Source: Chloroflexota bacterium (lineage in GTDB: Bacteria > Chloroflexota > Anaerolineae > Anaerolineales > Anaerolineaceae). From it: 64,000 nucleotides of DNA. The stretch spans positions 21,581 to 85,580 of the forward strand of contig JAJUJY010000001.1 in the NCBI GenBank assembly GCA_029265085.1, given 5' to 3'. The notes beneath the pieces are model-generated. The model was given only the letters and a program-made list of their open reading frames with translations, did not search any database and was not told the origin of the DNA. Each line of letters opens with the position of its first letter. Positions within the stretch are counted from its first letter, which is position 1. Shown piece after piece: positions 15,465-24,278 of this stretch. The position numbers and the translations under genes are program-made.

Positions 15465-18400
15465 CTACTTTAATCGGACCGTCACAATTTGATATGGTTT
15501 CAGTTGGAGCAGTACGGAATTTCCACTTACCACCAGCGGAGTTTGATTTTCCTCCAGTAAGTTCGTTTCCCACGCTGCCGTTAATGGGAATGCCGTCTCG
15601 ATGACTACCGGTCCGCGTTTTCGCTGACTTTCATACAACCGGATGATGATTCCATCACCGTCTTCTGCGGATTTAATGGTTTCAATCAACACATTTGATG
15701 CAGAAGTTTTGACCAGGGAAGGCAAATGGTAGTGCTTGCCCATCGATTTTTGTTGAAGCGAATATACGATCACCGGGTCATTAAGCGCATACGCTTCACG
15801 TTGTGTCGATTCTTCCCATCCACCAGAATGTGGTAAAAGACTGTACACAAAGTGATGTTCACCGGCATCCGCCAATGCATCCGGATAATCCGGGCTGCGC
15901 AGCAAGGTCAGACGTAAGACATTTTTATGTACATCGCAGCCATACTTACAATCATTCAATAAGGAAACGCCATAATCACCTTCGCTCAGGTCCATCCATT
16001 TGTGTGTGCAGGTTTCAAAACGCGCCCAATCCCAGCTGGTGTTCCGGTGAGTCGGCCTTTGCACATTTCCCCATTGAATATCATAGGTAGCCTGCTGTGC
16101 CAAAATATCCACCGGGAAAGCGACTTTTAGCAAAATGTGCCGCTCATTCCATTGAATCTTGGTGTCAAAATCAAGGTGCGGGCTATTATGAACCAGCGAG
16201 ACGCGTTGAACAATTTCGCTGTTAAGAATGCGCCGCCGGATTTCTACCGTTTGGCGCAGTGGTCCACTTTCCACCCATTCCATCCGGTAGGCTGGTTCTG
16301 AAGTCCACATTTTATCTTCATAATAAATATCCACATCCCAGGCATCAAAATCCTTTGGCCGGTCTTCAAACGCCTGGAATTGATTGGCAAATTGTCCTTC
16401 CGGCAAAACTTCTCGGCGGGCAACAAGATCAAAAATACGCATCAAATCACCGGCTTCATTCATTTCTACCCGGATGTAATCATTCTGCAAAATCCAGCCA
16501 TCCGGAGCTTGCGTCTGGATCTCTTGAGCGGCCGGCCCAGCAACCGCAAGCGCTGCCAGACTGTATGGAGCGATCTTGCCAGCATCCACCAGCACCCCAC
16601 CTTCTACGGACTGGCATATGAGAGGCTTTCCTTCCCGCTGCCAGTCAAACAACTGTCCATTTGGAATAAAAACGGGGTCAGACCGGGAAAAAGAAATTGG
16701 ATTAGCAAGAAGCACATCTCCGGACAACTGCTTTGCCAGGGCCAGCAAAGCTGCATCACGAATTTCACCGGCAGTGCGCATCACTTCCGCATATTGTGCC
16801 TGCGATTCTTCATACACCTGACCAATACTCGACCCAGGCAGAATATCATGGAACTGGTTCAGGCAAACCAACTGCCATGCTTTTGCCAGTTTTTCATTGG
16901 GATACACATAATCCTCTGCCTGCAGCGCAGCCCAAGAGGCCAAAAATTCAGCGTCGTGCAGCATAAATTCACTCTTGCGGTTAGCGCGTTTATTCTTTGC
17001 CTGGGTTGTGTAGGTGCCGCGATGATATTCGAGATACAATTCGCCATTCCAGACAGGCATCCTGACAGCATCTACCTCTCCCTCAATGGATTGAAAAAAC
17101 GCTTTGGCACTGGACTGTTTCACTTTGGGCAAGCCGGGAAAATCTTGCATGATTTCAATATTTTCCAACATTTCGCGCGTCGGGCCGCCGCCACCGTCAC
17201 CATATCCGTAGGCCATCAACAAATCGCGGTGCAGGTCTTTCTGTTGAAAATTCATCCAAGCACCCATAACTTCCACCGGGTTTGCCATCGAATTATATGT
17301 GCTGGCAAATGGACTACCCAGCTCTTTTACCGTACTGAAATGGGTCAGGATCTGTGTACCATCCAGTCCTTGCCAAAGAAACGTATCATACGGCAGGCGA
17401 TTATATTGATTCCAGCCTATCTTGATTGTCATGAAATACTTTAACCCGGCCTGTTGGATGAGCTGCGGCAGCGCCCAGGCATAGCCAAAGACATCCGGCA
17501 GCCAGAGTACGGGAGACTCCGAATCTTTTCCAAATTGTTCTCGGAAATAGGTACGTCCCAACAAGAACTGACGTGCCAAAGACTCTGCGCCGGAAAGATT
17601 ACAATCTGCTTCCACCCACATCCCACCCATTGGTTCCCACCGGCCTTCTTGAACCCGTTGGCGAATTGTTTCAAAAAGCTCCGGCTGGTCCTGGCGAATA
17701 AAATCATATAACTGCGGCTGGCTCTGGCTGAAATGGTAATCCGGGAATTGTTCCATGAGCCGAATGACAGTATGAAAAGTTCGTTCTGCCTTGCGGTGTG
17801 TCTGCCCTAAGGTCCATAACCAGGCGACATCAATATGCGCATGACCAGTCGCATGCACAAGCACATCCTGAAAAGAATCTTGTTTCTTTATACCGCTCTC
17901 CATAACTTGCAGAGCAGGTTCCACACTTGCATAAAATGATTCACCGATTGGCTCGCGCGTATCTAAAACCTGAAAGACATCATCTAATGTATTTAACAGC
18001 GCCGAGCGGACCGGATCATGTTCCGTTAAAACCCCAACCGTCTGCACAGCCACACGCAGTAAAGCAACCAGTTTTCTTGTCGCTGGATCAATCTGCGCCA
18101 CAGAACAAGGATGCATATATAGCTTAATAGCCATGTGCTGATTTTCATAATTTCCCAGCCGGCCAACCCACCCATGCAAAGCCAATAAATGCGGCTTGCC
18201 ATCTTTCCATTCCGGCCGTAGAAGGATTTCACGATGAAAACGATCGCAGGCAGCATATGGCTTGCCGTCCACATAAACCAGTGCTTCCGGATGACAGAAA
18301 TCATCGTTTTCACCCAAATGCAAAAGAACTGCGGCTGGACGTGAAGAATCCCAACTTTCGGGAATGGTAAACCAGGTTCGCAAAACAAAATTCTCTAACG

Positions 18401-18602
18401 AATCCCCCCAATATTCATCCGGCTTAATCATCTCCCAGGCAGAATCATCTACATCCAATCCAACAGGCGGCGGTGTTACCGCATCCGGCAAGACCAAATG
18501 CCGAAAATCAGGTAATGGAGCAAGCTGTTTATATACGCGATGGCTAATCAAATTTAACCGGCGGGATATCTTTTCCAAGGTCCAGCGATAAGTATGATGC
18601 AT
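15465..18602 (-). CDS. GH38 alpha-mannosidase
   Basis: Large glycoside hydrolase of 1045 residues with the usual GH38 order: N-terminal beta domain, catalytic domain and C-terminal beta-sandwich. The metal site shows as His256-Ala-His-Ile-Asp258 followed by VAWLWTLGQTHRKAERT. The expected nucleophile is Asp370 in LWLPDVFGYAWALPQ. No signal peptide is seen, so it should act in the cytoplasm on mannosides taken up by a transporter, as for the cytosolic Ams1/MAN2C1 branch. GGAG lies eight bases before the ATG. A terminator lies between it and the upstream ABC genes, so it may have its own weak promoter or depend on readthrough. Confidence 0.93.
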   Translation of the reverse strand: MHHTYRWTLEKISRRLNLISHRVYKQLAPLPDFRHLVLPDAVTPPPVGLDVDDSAWEMIKPDEYWGDSLENFVLRTWFTIPESWDSSRPAAVLLHLGENDDFCHPEALVYVDGKPYAACDRFHREILLRPEWKDGKPHLLALHGWVGRLGNYENQHMAIKLYMHPCSVAQIDPATRKLVALLRVAVQTVGVLTEHDPVRSALLNTLDDVFQVLDTREPIGESFYASVEPALQVMESGIKKQDSFQDVLVHATGHAHIDVAWLWTLGQTHRKAERTFHTVIRLMEQFPDYHFSQSQPQLYDFIRQDQPELFETIRQRVQEGRWEPMGGMWVEADCNLSGAESLARQFLLGRTYFREQFGKDSESPVLWLPDVFGYAWALPQLIQQAGLKYFMTIKIGWNQYNRLPYDTFLWQGLDGTQILTHFSTVKELGSPFASTYNSMANPVEVMGAWMNFQQKDLHRDLLMAYGYGDGGGGPTREMLENIEIMQDFPGLPKVKQSSAKAFFQSIEGEVDAVRMPVWNGELYLEYHRGTYTTQAKNKRANRKSEFMLHDAEFLASWAALQAEDYVYPNEKLAKAWQLVCLNQFHDILPGSSIGQVYEESQAQYAEVMRTAGEIRDAALLALAKQLSGDVLLANPISFSRSDPVFIPNGQLFDWQREGKPLICQSVEGGVLVDAGKIAPYSLAALAVAGPAAQEIQTQAPDGWILQNDYIRVEMNEAGDLMRIFDLVARREVLPEGQFANQFQAFEDRPKDFDAWDVDIYYEDKMWTSEPAYRMEWVESGPLRQTVEIRRRILNSEIVQRVSLVHNSPHLDFDTKIQWNERHILLKVAFPVDILAQQATYDIQWGNVQRPTHRNTSWDWARFETCTHKWMDLSEGDYGVSLLNDCKYGCDVHKNVLRLTLLRSPDYPDALADAGEHHFVYSLLPHSGGWEESTQREAYALNDPVIVYSLQQKSMGKHYHLPSLVKTSASNVLIETIKSAEDGDGIIIRLYESQRKRGPVVIETAFPLTAAWETNLLEENQTPLVVSGNSVLLQLKPYQIVTVRLK

Positions 18603-18670
18603 CCAATTTTCTCCAAAACAATCAGGCTGAATGAGCTAAGTATACCGAAAAATTGGTGGAATATTAAAAG

Positions 18671-18697
18671 CCCAAACGCCTTTTTAGGGCGTTTGGG
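18671..18697 (-). terminator. Terminator after the second ABC cassette
   Basis: Perfect 10-bp stem (CCCAAACGCC / GGCGTTTGGG) around a 7-nt loop. On the minus strand CTTTTAATATT follows. It lies 27 bases past the stop of the last permease gene and 69 bases before the mannosidase start. Confidence 0.75.
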
Positions 18698-18723
18698 ATG
18701 CTCAGGAGAACAGTATTTTTCAA

Positions 18724-19557
18724 CTATTCTTTGACAGCCCCGCTGGTTAGCCCGAGGATAATAAACCGCTGGGCAAACAGGATCAAAATCAACACAGGCA
18801 AGATCACCGCGCAAGCGACAGCGCTTGCCTGCCCCCACTCGATCCGTGTATCGGTGATAAAAGCGGCCACAGCAACCGGAAGTGTTTTGGTTTTGGATCC
18901 TGCTAAAATCGCCGGAAAAAGGAATGAATTCCAGGTTGAAATGAAGGTTAATATTGCCGTAGCAGCCACTCCTGGCGCTGCCAGGGGAAGGATTACTTTG
19001 GTCAATGCACCTAGACGTGTGCAGCCATCCACCATTGCACTGTCTTCCAGATCTTTCGGTATGGAAACAAAATAGCCATGCAAAACCCAGGTAGAAAACG
19101 GAATTGTTAAGGCAGTAAAAATGATAATCAAACCAAGCGGTGTATCCTGTAATTTTAACTGCCCATAAATCATGAACAACGGGATCGCATAGGCTATACC
19201 TGGGATCGTATAAAAAACAAGCAAACTCATTAACAGGCTGGTCTTTCCTTTAAACTTAAACCTGGATGTTGCATACGCTGCCAGCGTGCTTACAATGGTC
19301 GCCAGAAGAATTGAAATTGAGGTGATCTTCAGGCTGTTAAAGAGATACTTATAATAATCGCCTTCGATAAACGTTTTTATGTAGTTTTCCCAGGTTGGTT
19401 TAAATATCCACACAGGAGGAATGGCAAAGGTATCCTGCGGCTGCTTAATCGAGGTGAGAAACATCCAAAAAATCGGGAACAAAAAGAACACCAATGCAAC
19501 CGCAAGAAAACCATAACCAAGAATATCCACCAAGGTTCGTTGGGTTTTATAGTTCAT
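18724..19557 (-). CDS. ABC sugar importer permease 2, MalG type (second cassette)
   Basis: Permease of 277 residues with six predicted helices. The coupling motif reads EDSAMVDGCTRLGALTKVILPLAAPG, and the C-terminus ends LGLTSGAVKE as MalG-like proteins do. It starts three bases after the partner permease stop, with AGAGGA upstream, so the two are tightly coupled. No ATPase gene accompanies this cassette. Confidence 0.93.
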   Translation of the reverse strand: MNYKTQRTLVDILGYGFLAVALVFFLFPIFWMFLTSIKQPQDTFAIPPVWIFKPTWENYIKTFIEGDYYKYLFNSLKITSISILLATIVSTLAAYATSRFKFKGKTSLLMSLLVFYTIPGIAYAIPLFMIYGQLKLQDTPLGLIIIFTALTIPFSTWVLHGYFVSIPKDLEDSAMVDGCTRLGALTKVILPLAAPGVAATAILTFISTWNSFLFPAILAGSKTKTLPVAVAAFITDTRIEWGQASAVACAVILPVLILILFAQRFIILGLTSGAVKE

Positions 19558-19560
19558 GGC

Positions 19561-20436
19561 TCATCCTCTCTCCGGAACCTTAATGGAACGAATATAAAAG
19601 ATTGAAATAATCATCGTGATTAAGGCTAAGACCCACGAGATAGCCGAGGCATATCCCAAGAAAAAGTTGCGAAAACCCTTGGTGTAAGCATAAACCCCTA
19701 AAGTTAAAGAACTGATTCCTGGACCCCCACCAGTTAGAGCATACACCTGATCAAAAATCTTAATGGAATCCATCGTCCGCAGCAACAAGACAACCAGAAT
19801 CATCGGGCGCAAATAAGGGATCGTGATATAAATCAAACGATTAAAAAATCCAGCCCCGTCGATCTCTGCTGCTTCATACTGCTCCTTCGGGATCGATTGA
19901 AGCCCGGCCAATAGCAGCAGCATAACAAACGGTGTGTACTCCCATATATCCACAATCATGCAGGATAACAGTGCCGTTTTTGGGCTGCCTGTCCAAACTT
20001 GAGGAGGAAGTCCGAACTGTGAAAAGAAATAATTAATAATGCCAAAATCAGGGTTATACATAAAACGCCACATAATCCCTGAAACAATGGGGGAAGCCAG
20101 CATCGGGATCATTAACAAACCGCGAATCAAACCCCGGCCTGGAAAGTTCTTATTCAAAATATTTGCCAGAATAAACCCCAAAACCATTTCAATAACAATA
20201 ACGACGACGGTATACAACAGCGTATTTTGGAGCGCAATATAAAACGTGCTGTCCTGTACGATATTTACGTAATTACCCAGACCAATAAATCGCAGCCCAC
20301 GAGCAATTGAATATGAAAAAAAACTCAACCGGAAGGTGTACAGCAATGGATATACCAGAACCACAGCTATAATCACCAGAGCGGGGGCTAAAAACTGGGA
20401 GGTCTCTATTTTCTCTCTTAAGGATTTCGAGATCAT
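19561..20436 (-). CDS. ABC sugar importer permease 1, MalF type (second cassette)
   Basis: Permease of 291 residues, six predicted helices, with the coupling motif EAAEIDGAGFFNRLIYITIPYLRP and the MalF-like YALTGGGPGISSLTLGVY before the last helix. GGAG precedes the ATG by six bases. It follows the binding-protein gene across a 59-base gap occupied by a strong hairpin. Confidence 0.93.
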   Translation of the reverse strand: MISKSLREKIETSQFLAPALVIIAVVLVYPLLYTFRLSFFSYSIARGLRFIGLGNYVNIVQDSTFYIALQNTLLYTVVVIVIEMVLGFILANILNKNFPGRGLIRGLLMIPMLASPIVSGIMWRFMYNPDFGIINYFFSQFGLPPQVWTGSPKTALLSCMIVDIWEYTPFVMLLLLAGLQSIPKEQYEAAEIDGAGFFNRLIYITIPYLRPMILVVLLLRTMDSIKIFDQVYALTGGGPGISSLTLGVYAYTKGFRNFFLGYASAISWVLALITMIISIFYIRSIKVPERG

Positions 20437-20450
20437 TCTTTACTCCATGA

Positions 20451-20484
20451 ACGAGCCTGGCGGTGTATAACCCGCCAGGCTCGT
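20451..20484 (-). promoter_or_regulatory. Intercistronic hairpin after the second binding-protein gene
   Basis: Perfect 13-bp GC-rich stem (ACGAGCCTGGCGG / CCGCCAGGCTCGT) with an 8-nt loop, between the binding-protein and first permease genes. No U tract follows on the minus strand. It most likely protects the binding-protein mRNA or limits transcription into the permease genes. Confidence 0.65.
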
Positions 20485-20495
20485 AAGGGGTCGGT

Positions 20496-21857
20496 CTAGT
20501 AGTAACCGGCCTGCTGCATTAATTCATCAATGGCTTTATTTGCATCATCCAACGCTTGCTGTGGAGTCTTGATGCCTGCCAATGCATTGGAAGCTTCCTG
20601 TGCAATTGTCAGAATAATCTGGCTGGTAGCCGTAGTGGTCGGCCACAATTGCAAATACTGGAAGGATTCGTTCAGAGTAGCAAATTCGGGGTGAGCCTCT
20701 ACCATTGCAGGGTCTGATAATACAGCTTTGGAATTAACATTAATGCTTGCGCCATCGGTCGGGAAATACTTGAGACCTTCTTTACCAGTCAAATACACCA
20801 GGAATTTAAAAGCCTCTTCCTTGTTCGTAGAACTGGCATTCATTACAAAGCCCCAAACATGACCGATCACTTTGCGATTAATGCTGCCGTCTTCCATCTT
20901 TTTGCCCGGAACAACCGAAGCCGCGAATTTATCAAAGACTGCCGGAGATTTTTCCTGGCTGGCAAAGTCACCATAAGCAGCATTCCACTGCAGTACCATT
21001 GCAGCTTTATCCTGTTGGAAAGCAGCCAAAACCTCGGGATACTCGTACGTGGCAACACCCGGTGGAACCACTTTTTCTTTATTGAGCAGGTCCGTGAAGT
21101 AAGTCAGGGCTTCAACACCTTCTTTACTATTGACGGTTGGGCGGAAGTTTTCATCCAAAATTTCGCCGCCAAACGACCAGAAGTAGGTAATAAAGTCCCA
21201 GGCAATTGATTCAGGCAGTTTGCCAAACAATGTAGCACCATAGCGCTGGTCATTGGTTTGAGCCTTAGCAACCTCAAGGTACTCATCCCAGGTTTCAGGT
21301 GCTTTTTCAATCAGATCTGTGCGGTAGTATAGGAATACAGTATCTAAAGCCACAGGGAAACCATACGGTTTACCTTTGTAATTATACGCTTCAACAGCCC
21401 CAGGTGAAGCCCAGTCTGCCTGATCTGGTTGCGGGAGATTGCTGTTAGCCATATACGCATCCAATGGTTCAAGCAATTGGCCTTCAGCCAATTCAGCAAC
21501 CCATTCGGAAGGTACCCAAAGAATATCATACGCGCCGGTTTTTGCAGTCAGTTCCGTCTTTTCTTTTTCCTGCAAAACCTCACGGGCGATTTCTTCAACA
21601 ATCACCTTCTTGCCGGTTTCTTGTTCATAAGCTTCAGCAGCCTTTTTTACTGCTGGAGCATCCGTTACCCACACGGAAACCACGACCGGTTTCGCTTCGG
21701 CGGCAGGCTGCTCTGGGGCTTTAGTGGGTTCAGGAGCCTGGGTTGGTTCCACAGGAGCCTGTGTGGGCTGCTCGACAGGAGCAGGGGTCGCGGGTGTGCA
21801 AGCGCCCAATAACACAGTAACCAGAAGTAAAACAGCGAACAACTTTTTGGCGTTCAT
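20496..21857 (-). CDS. ABC sugar importer substrate-binding lipoprotein (second cassette)
   Basis: Solute-binding protein of 453 residues. The signal ends in LLVTVLLGACTPATP, with lipidation expected on the Cys. A 35-residue linker of Pro, Thr, Glu, Gln and Ala repeats (TQAPVEPTQAPEPTKAPEQ) follows, then an SBP_bac_1-type binding domain starting VVVSVWVTDAPAVKKAAEAYEQ. It should bind a sugar outside the membrane and deliver it to the two downstream permeases. AGGAG lies seven bases before the ATG. With a mannosidase and a GH4 enzyme nearby, the ligand is probably a disaccharide or oligosaccharide. Confidence 0.93.
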   Translation of the reverse strand: MNAKKLFAVLLLVTVLLGACTPATPAPVEQPTQAPVEPTQAPEPTKAPEQPAAEAKPVVVSVWVTDAPAVKKAAEAYEQETGKKVIVEEIAREVLQEKEKTELTAKTGAYDILWVPSEWVAELAEGQLLEPLDAYMANSNLPQPDQADWASPGAVEAYNYKGKPYGFPVALDTVFLYYRTDLIEKAPETWDEYLEVAKAQTNDQRYGATLFGKLPESIAWDFITYFWSFGGEILDENFRPTVNSKEGVEALTYFTDLLNKEKVVPPGVATYEYPEVLAAFQQDKAAMVLQWNAAYGDFASQEKSPAVFDKFAASVVPGKKMEDGSINRKVIGHVWGFVMNASSTNKEEAFKFLVYLTGKEGLKYFPTDGASINVNSKAVLSDPAMVEAHPEFATLNESFQYLQLWPTTTATSQIILTIAQEASNALAGIKTPQQALDDANKAIDELMQQAGYY

Positions 21858-21963
21858 TTTATTCTCCTAAGGTCAAAACGTAAAAAGGATCGGTACCATT
21901 GAGAAAACAAATGGATAAAATTGAATGAGCACCTCCATTAAATCTTTGGAATATGACCAATCA

Positions 21964-22941
21964 TTAACCGACCATTGCCATACGTCTGAAGGCGTGGCGT
22001 CTTCCTTTAATCGCAGTGGCAAAGGCCATGATATTTTCAGGCAGAGTGATTCCGCTGTAGCCACCATCACCAATCTGATAAAGATCAGCCCCAGTTAAGC
22101 GGCTGTCTAGCGCAAGGCGGCGAATTGTATCTTCATCTGCAGATTCTTGCGATGTACCAATGGTAATTTCTGCTAGAATGCCCAATTGATGTGCCTTCTC
22201 CACGGCAGCACTGACCACTTCCATTGATGCCCCAGGCATGGTTCCAGGAGCAGCAATAACGACCATGTCAACGCCCGCTTCAACCATCAATTCGACCTCG
22301 TCTGCATGCATGAAATCGGGCATACCTTTACGAGAGCCGCCCCACGGCATCCGGCCAGCCACCAATACCGGCTCAGGGCCAAGAGCCTTCCGCAAAATAC
22401 GGAAATTTTCGGCCAATACCTCGGGAGTATGAGCGGGTGTACCAATCAAGGTCAGATAAGCTGCACCTTGTTCCAGTGCCCGAGCAGCCGTATCTGGAAT
22501 GGACAGGCGACCGGTGGGTGCATCTGCACCGGGGAAATTAACTTCCAGACTCAAACCTACAACGCGGCCAATTGCATTTCGCAAATCCCGGATAGTGACT
22601 CCAAGACCGAGGTTTGCAAAGAAACCTGCTGTGGGGTCTTCAATCTGGCGAGAGGGTTTAAGTGAGATTCCTTCTTTCGCCCAAGCTTCAATTCCTGCCG
22701 GAGTGGAAGGGAATCCAGCCATTTGCGGGCGATCCACATCATAGTGATTAAGATGAACAATATCCGCGCCAAAGGCTGCTGCAAGAGCGCCATTGGTTGT
22801 TCCATCCACCAGAGCTGGCCGGAAGGCTACAATTTCAGCAGAAACCGCTCGCCCTCCGCTCACACGGATCGCATCCAATACATCACGGCCTTCCAACTTT
22901 GCTAATACAGAGGGACTTGCTTCAATAATTCGCTTTGCCAT
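21964..22941 (-). CDS. Uncharacterised TIM-barrel-like protein of a sugar-operon family
   Basis: Protein of 325 residues that I do not recognise with a proven function. The repeated strand-loop pattern (VSAEIVAFRPALVDGTTNGALAAAFGADIVHLNHYDVD, LTLIGTPAHTPEV, VLVAGRMPWGG, MVEAGVDMVVIAAPG, ILAEITIGTSQES, ADLYQIGDGGYSG) looks like an alpha/beta barrel. Similar proteins occur beside 6-phospho-glycosidase genes in other bacteria (I recall a DUF7916-type family, sometimes mislabelled as a dehalogenase-like hydrolase). The terminal IGDGGYSGITLPENI resembles a phosphate-binding or ligand loop. It starts 28 bases after the GH4 gene and is part of that transcript, so a role in sugar-phosphate handling is likely. 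Confidence 0.65.
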   Translation of the reverse strand: MAKRIIEASPSVLAKLEGRDVLDAIRVSGGRAVSAEIVAFRPALVDGTTNGALAAAFGADIVHLNHYDVDRPQMAGFPSTPAGIEAWAKEGISLKPSRQIEDPTAGFFANLGLGVTIRDLRNAIGRVVGLSLEVNFPGADAPTGRLSIPDTAARALEQGAAYLTLIGTPAHTPEVLAENFRILRKALGPEPVLVAGRMPWGGSRKGMPDFMHADEVELMVEAGVDMVVIAAPGTMPGASMEVVSAAVEKAHQLGILAEITIGTSQESADEDTIRRLALDSRLTGADLYQIGDGGYSGITLPENIMAFATAIKGRRHAFRRMAMVG

Positions 22942-22969
22942 ATAATTATTCCTCGTTATTATTCAAAAC

Positions 22970-24250
22970 TTATTGATAAAACTGGGGGAGAAATTCTTTA
23001 TTCTCTTCGAGAATCCGATCGAGCAGCTTTTCTGCAACATCGACAGTTGGCACCAACGGGTGATTAGCCAATGCCAATAGCGCCATATCACGCGAACCGT
23101 GCACTGCCGCCTCAACCGTCAACTGCTCATACCCCTTAACTGTCTGAATTAGTCCACGGATCCCCAGAGGTAAATCACCTGCAACCATCGGGTGCGGACC
23201 AGATGAATTAATCATGGCCGGAACCTCCACTACCACATCATCAGGCAAATACCCCAAAGCACCGTTATTGCGGGTATTAACGATATGTACCTCTTTCTTG
23301 TCATTGGAAATTGCACTGATCAAAGCACAGGCAGCATCCGAATACCAGGCACCACCCCGCTGGTCTAGAATAGCTGGTTTTTCATTCAAATTCGGGTCGG
23401 AATACAGTTTAAGTAATTCCGCATCGATTTTCATTACTTGTTCCGCGCGGTTGCCTGACTTCAATTGTTTTTCAAAAATCTGATCGCGGTGATAGTAGTA
23501 TTGCAAATAACCACCCGGCAGCAGGCCTAAAGCACGGACCATTTTTTTATTGAATGGATACCCAAGTAAATCTTGTGCATCCCCTTCTAAGATACGTTCG
23601 GTAACTTCGGCTGTTATATCCTGTCCATCCAGATACACTTTTCTAATCCAGGTCAGGTGGTTCAAACCAAAATAATCCATGTAAATCCGGTCAACCGAGA
23701 CATTGTAGAGCTTTGCAAAGCGCATCAAATACGTAATTGGCACATTGCACAAACCAATCATTGGCATTTTTGAATAACGCGCCAATGCTTCAGTAATGAG
23801 CCCGGAAGGATTGGTAAAGTTGATCATCCATCCATTGGGAGAGAGTTTTTCCATCTCACGGGCTGTTTCCAGCATGACCGGAATGGTGCGCAAAGCCATG
23901 GCAAAACCACCCGGGCCGGTAGTTTCCTGCCCAAGAATTCCAAACTCAACAGGAATTCGTTCATCCCGTGCACGGCCTTCCATCAGCCCAACCCGCACCT
24001 GGGTAACCACAAAATCTGAACCATCCAATGCTTCGCGCCGGTTTGTGGTCAGAATAATTTCTGTATCCATACCAGCACGCTGAACCATTCGGCGAGCCAG
24101 GTTGCCGGTGATATCAAGTCTTTCCGGGTCAATATCCATCATGACAACTTGTTTGACTTTCAATTCATCCCGGCGCTTGATAAACCCATCAATTAATTCA
24201 GGGGCATAGGTACTACCACTACCAATCACACCAATTTTGAGTTCTTTCAT
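22970..24250 (-). CDS. GH4 glycosidase, 6-phospho-beta-glucosidase-like
   Basis: NAD- and metal-dependent glycosidase of family GH4, 426 residues from the ATG at 24250 (GGAGG five bases upstream; an upstream TTG in frame is part of that site). The dinucleotide motif is KIGVIGSGSTYAPELI. The metal ligands are Cys168 in GLCNVP and His198 in FGLNHLTW. The QETTGPGGFAMALRTIPV and NFTNPSG segments match the 6-phospho-beta-glucosidase branch. GH4 enzymes work by a redox elimination mechanism in the cytoplasm. That branch normally acts on PTS-phosphorylated sugars, but no PTS is present here, so the neighbouring PfkB kinase may supply the phosphate, or the substrate is not phosphorylated. Confidence 0.9.
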   Translation of the reverse strand: MKELKIGVIGSGSTYAPELIDGFIKRRDELKVKQVVMMDIDPERLDITGNLARRMVQRAGMDTEIILTTNRREALDGSDFVVTQVRVGLMEGRARDERIPVEFGILGQETTGPGGFAMALRTIPVMLETAREMEKLSPNGWMINFTNPSGLITEALARYSKMPMIGLCNVPITYLMRFAKLYNVSVDRIYMDYFGLNHLTWIRKVYLDGQDITAEVTERILEGDAQDLLGYPFNKKMVRALGLLPGGYLQYYYHRDQIFEKQLKSGNRAEQVMKIDAELLKLYSDPNLNEKPAILDQRGGAWYSDAACALISAISNDKKEVHIVNTRNNGALGYLPDDVVVEVPAMINSSGPHPMVAGDLPLGIRGLIQTVKGYEQLTVEAAVHGSRDMALLALANHPLVPTVDVAEKLLDRILEENKEFLPQFYQ

Positions 24251-24278
24251 ACTTTCCTCCAATTCTAATAATCACCAA

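Noticed and set aside
16380..17444. A 354-codon plus-strand frame opposite the mannosidase gene
   Set aside because: It is a shadow of the GH38 coding strand: no ribosome site, no recognisable domain, and the minus strand keeps catalytic motifs across the whole stretch.
15415..18697. The mannosidase as a mobile or laterally inserted unit because it is flanked by terminators
   Set aside because: No inverted repeats, target duplications, integrase or change in base use at its borders; terminators at both ends are expected for a separate transcription unit.
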